Assembly (NCBI RefSeq): GCF_000372725.1
Contig: NW_005195220.1
Coordinates: forward strand, 139,008-203,007
DNA: 64,000 nucleotides
Source: Emiliania huxleyi CCMP1516
Taxonomy: Eukaryota > Haptophyta > Isochrysidales > Noelaerhabdaceae
Reading direction: 5' to 3'
Shown here: piece after piece, positions 62,335 to 64,000 of the stretch
Layout: each line of letters opens with the position of its first letter
How positions within the stretch are numbered: the first letter of the stretch is position 1
The notes under the pieces: model-generated
Told to the model about the DNA's origin: nothing
Seen by the model: only the letters and a program-made list of their open reading frames with translations
Databases searched by the model: none
Position numbers and translations under genes: made by a program

Positions 62335-64000
62335 ATGGAGAGGCTCTCCGTCAAGGCGCGTCAGCCCAAGCAGGCGGAGCAGCGCCGCCGGCGTGCGGAG
62401 CTGCTCGAGCGGCAGCGCTCTCGGCGGGCGGACCGCACCGCCCAGAACCGTGGCCTGGGCGACGGTGGCGACGCCGGCGGCGGCGGCGGCTGCGGCCATG
62501 CAGAGTGGATGGGTGAGACAGACGGCGGCGATGCTTCAGCGCCGATGCTGGATACGTCGGAGCCGCTACCCGCCGGCGCCGGCGACGACGCCATGCAGAC
62601 CGAGGGCGGCGGCGGCGGTGGCCGGCGGCGGCGGCCAGCAGGGCGGGAGGCAGCGTTGATGGCGCCCGAGTGGATGGTCGACGTCCCCGAGGACCTTCCG
62701 AGCTGCTGGTCGGTGGTGGCGCGGCCGGCGGGCGTGCGCTGCCTCGTCACCACCGGCGGCGGGGAGACGCGGAGGCACGCGAAGGGCTGCGCGCCGCGCC
62801 GCTTCCCGTCGGCGCTGCCGGGAGGGCGGCGGGCGGCGGGCGGTGTGTGGGGGGGGAGAGATGCGGACCAGGTGGGCTGCGGACTGCCTCGCACCAGCCC
62901 TCCTCAGATCGGCTGCCATAGGCGCGGGCCACGTCCAGCTCGACTGCGTGTGGGCCGAGGCGGAGCAGACGTACTATGTGAGAGGCTATGTGAGAGAGCC
63001 AGCCCGCTAGCCAGCCCCCGCCGCTAGGGGCAGTGCGACTCGGAGGGGTGACGTGGCCCGAAAAGTCTTCAGCGCGTCGGCGCCTCTCCTTGGTAGGTGC
63101 TCGACCTGCTGGCGTGGAAGGGGCTGCGGCTGGTCGACCACCCCTACGAGGAGCGCGTGTTCTGGGCGGCGAGATGTAGCCGAGAGGCAGCCGAGAGGCA
63201 GCCGAGAGGTAGCCGAGAGACAGCCGAGAGGTAGCCGAGAGGCAGCCGAGAGGCAGCCGAGAGGCAGCCGAGAGGTAGCCGAGAGACAGCCGAGAGGTAG
63301 CCGAGAGGCAGCCGAGAGGCAGCCGAGAGGTAGCCGAGAGGTAGCCGAGAGGCAGCCGAGAGATCTAGCCGAGAGGCAGCCGAGAGGCAGCCGAGAGATC
63401 TAGCCGAGAGGCAGCCAAGAGGCAGCCGAGAGGCAGCCGAGGGGCAGCCGAGAGGCAGCCGAGAGGCAGCCGAGAGGCAGCCGAGAGGCAGCCGAGAGGC
63501 AGCCGAGAGGCAGCCGAGAGGCAGCCGAGAGGCAGCCGAGGTGCAGCCGAGAGTGATCGACCTGCCAAGGCGAGACTGTGACCGTCCCGCGGGGCAGGCG
63601 AGCAAGCTGGCCGAGGTGCACGCCGATCGCCAGGCGCCAGACAGTTCGCAGTAGTGAAGCTGGCCGAGGAGCAGTGTTAATTACCAGTGATGGCCATGAA
63701 TGCACATTGACTAGGCGTCGACCAACCCGTGCCGGTTCGTGCATCTCCCTCCCTCCGGCCGCTGCTCCGCCGCCACCCTCTCCACCGCATACTACCGCGG
63801 CGGCGGCGCGAACTAGCCGAGAGACCGCCGAGAGACCGCCGAGAGGCAGCCGAGAGGCAGCCGAGAGACAGCCGGGAGACCGCCGAGAGGCAGCCGAGAG
63901 GCAGCCGAGAGGCAGCCGAGAGGCAGCCGAGAGGCAGCCGAGAGGCAGCCGAGAGGCAGCCGAGGGACAGCCGAGAGGGAGCCGAGAGGCAGCCGAGAGA
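62335..64000 (+). CDS. SNUPN: Snurportin-1, 5' part (cut by the window edge)
   Basis: Start ATG at 62335. Residues 1-40 are an importin-beta-binding-type basic helix (VKARQPKQAEQRRRRAELLE). A Gly/Asp-rich linker follows, then the trimethylguanosine-cap-binding domain: EWMVDVPEDL, VRCLVTTGGG, RRFPSALPGG, LDCVWAEAEQTYY|VLDLLAWKG, VDHPYEERVFW and later NPCRFVHLP. These match the order and wording of snurportin-1 (EWLVDVPEEL, QTYYVLDVMCWRG, NPFKFVGL). Snurportin carries m3G-capped U snRNPs into the nucleus with importin beta. Clear intron: 62978-63096 (GT-AG, phase 0). Another intron is the 11-bp minisatellite at 63170-63560, and a further exon lies at about 63716-63810. The cap-binding C-terminal half lies beyond 64000. 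Confidence 0.82.
63170..63560. repeat. Intronic minisatellite, 11-bp unit
   Basis: About 35 copies of GCCGAGAGGCA with GTA, ACA and ATCTA variants fill a snurportin intron. Confidence 0.95.
63815..64000. repeat. Intronic minisatellite, 11-bp unit (runs off the window)
   Basis: GCCGAGAGGCA and GCCGAGAGACC units continue to the window end, in the next snurportin intron. It is the same family as 8747-8895. Confidence 0.95.

Noticed and set aside
63144-63744. Minus-strand Leu-Gly-Cys-Leu-Ser repeat proteins
   Set aside because: They are translations of the 11-bp GCCGAGAGGCA intronic minisatellite.

Overview
This is a GC-rich eukaryotic nuclear contig containing one assembly gap (42536-43383, all N). 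The genes are intron-rich, many introns begin with GC rather than GT, many introns are filled with 10-11 bp minisatellites, and one protein carries a plastid-type leader. Together these features suggest a unicellular alga, most likely a haptophyte of the Emiliania type. That assignment is inference from genome style, not from a marker gene. There are no bacterial operons, ribosome binding sites, CRISPR arrays or rRNA genes.

Layout. 1-845: purine-rich DNA and the 3' end of a LINE-like retroelement. 887-5789: a two-RRM RNA-binding protein (+), an ankyrin/U-box protein (-) and a divergent KDEL-receptor-like membrane protein (-). 6582-11164: a kinesin-light-chain-like TPR gene whose introns are minisatellites, then a 5'-truncated glutathione synthetase. 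11357-19856: a very large receptor-like gene with CUB, parallel beta-helix, Cys-rich GCC2/GCC3-like, multi-pass membrane and TIR domains. 20319-26640: an unrecognised protein, a fold-back element with a 31-bp phased motif array, an Asp/Gly-coding minisatellite and a putative glycosyltransferase. 27419-30950: an FUSC/aromatic-acid-exporter-like membrane protein. 32032-34383: a secreted BspA-like (DUF285) repeat protein. 34792-41272: a Rossmann-fold protein and an ankyrin-repeat protein kinase. 42427-47131: an FHA-domain protein spanning the gap, an orphan exon and a second glycosyltransferase-like gene. 48413-55794: a coiled-coil protein, a frameshifted membrane protein and a plastid FHA-like protein. 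57244-64000: an unrecognised protein, several mobile-element fragments and the 5' part of a snurportin-1 gene cut by the window edge.

The genes do not form a pathway. The common theme is how they are built. In two unrelated repeat proteins (beta-helix receptor, DUF285 protein) each protein repeat is one small symmetric exon, with introns of nearly constant length and phase. In at least five other genes the first bases of an intron repeat the first bases of the next exon, as expected if introns arose by short tandem duplications carrying an AG|GC or AG|GT site. Two ankyrin genes share the same repeats and linker but end in different effectors (U-box or kinase). These points, the TIR receptor and the phased fold-back element are the most interesting content.
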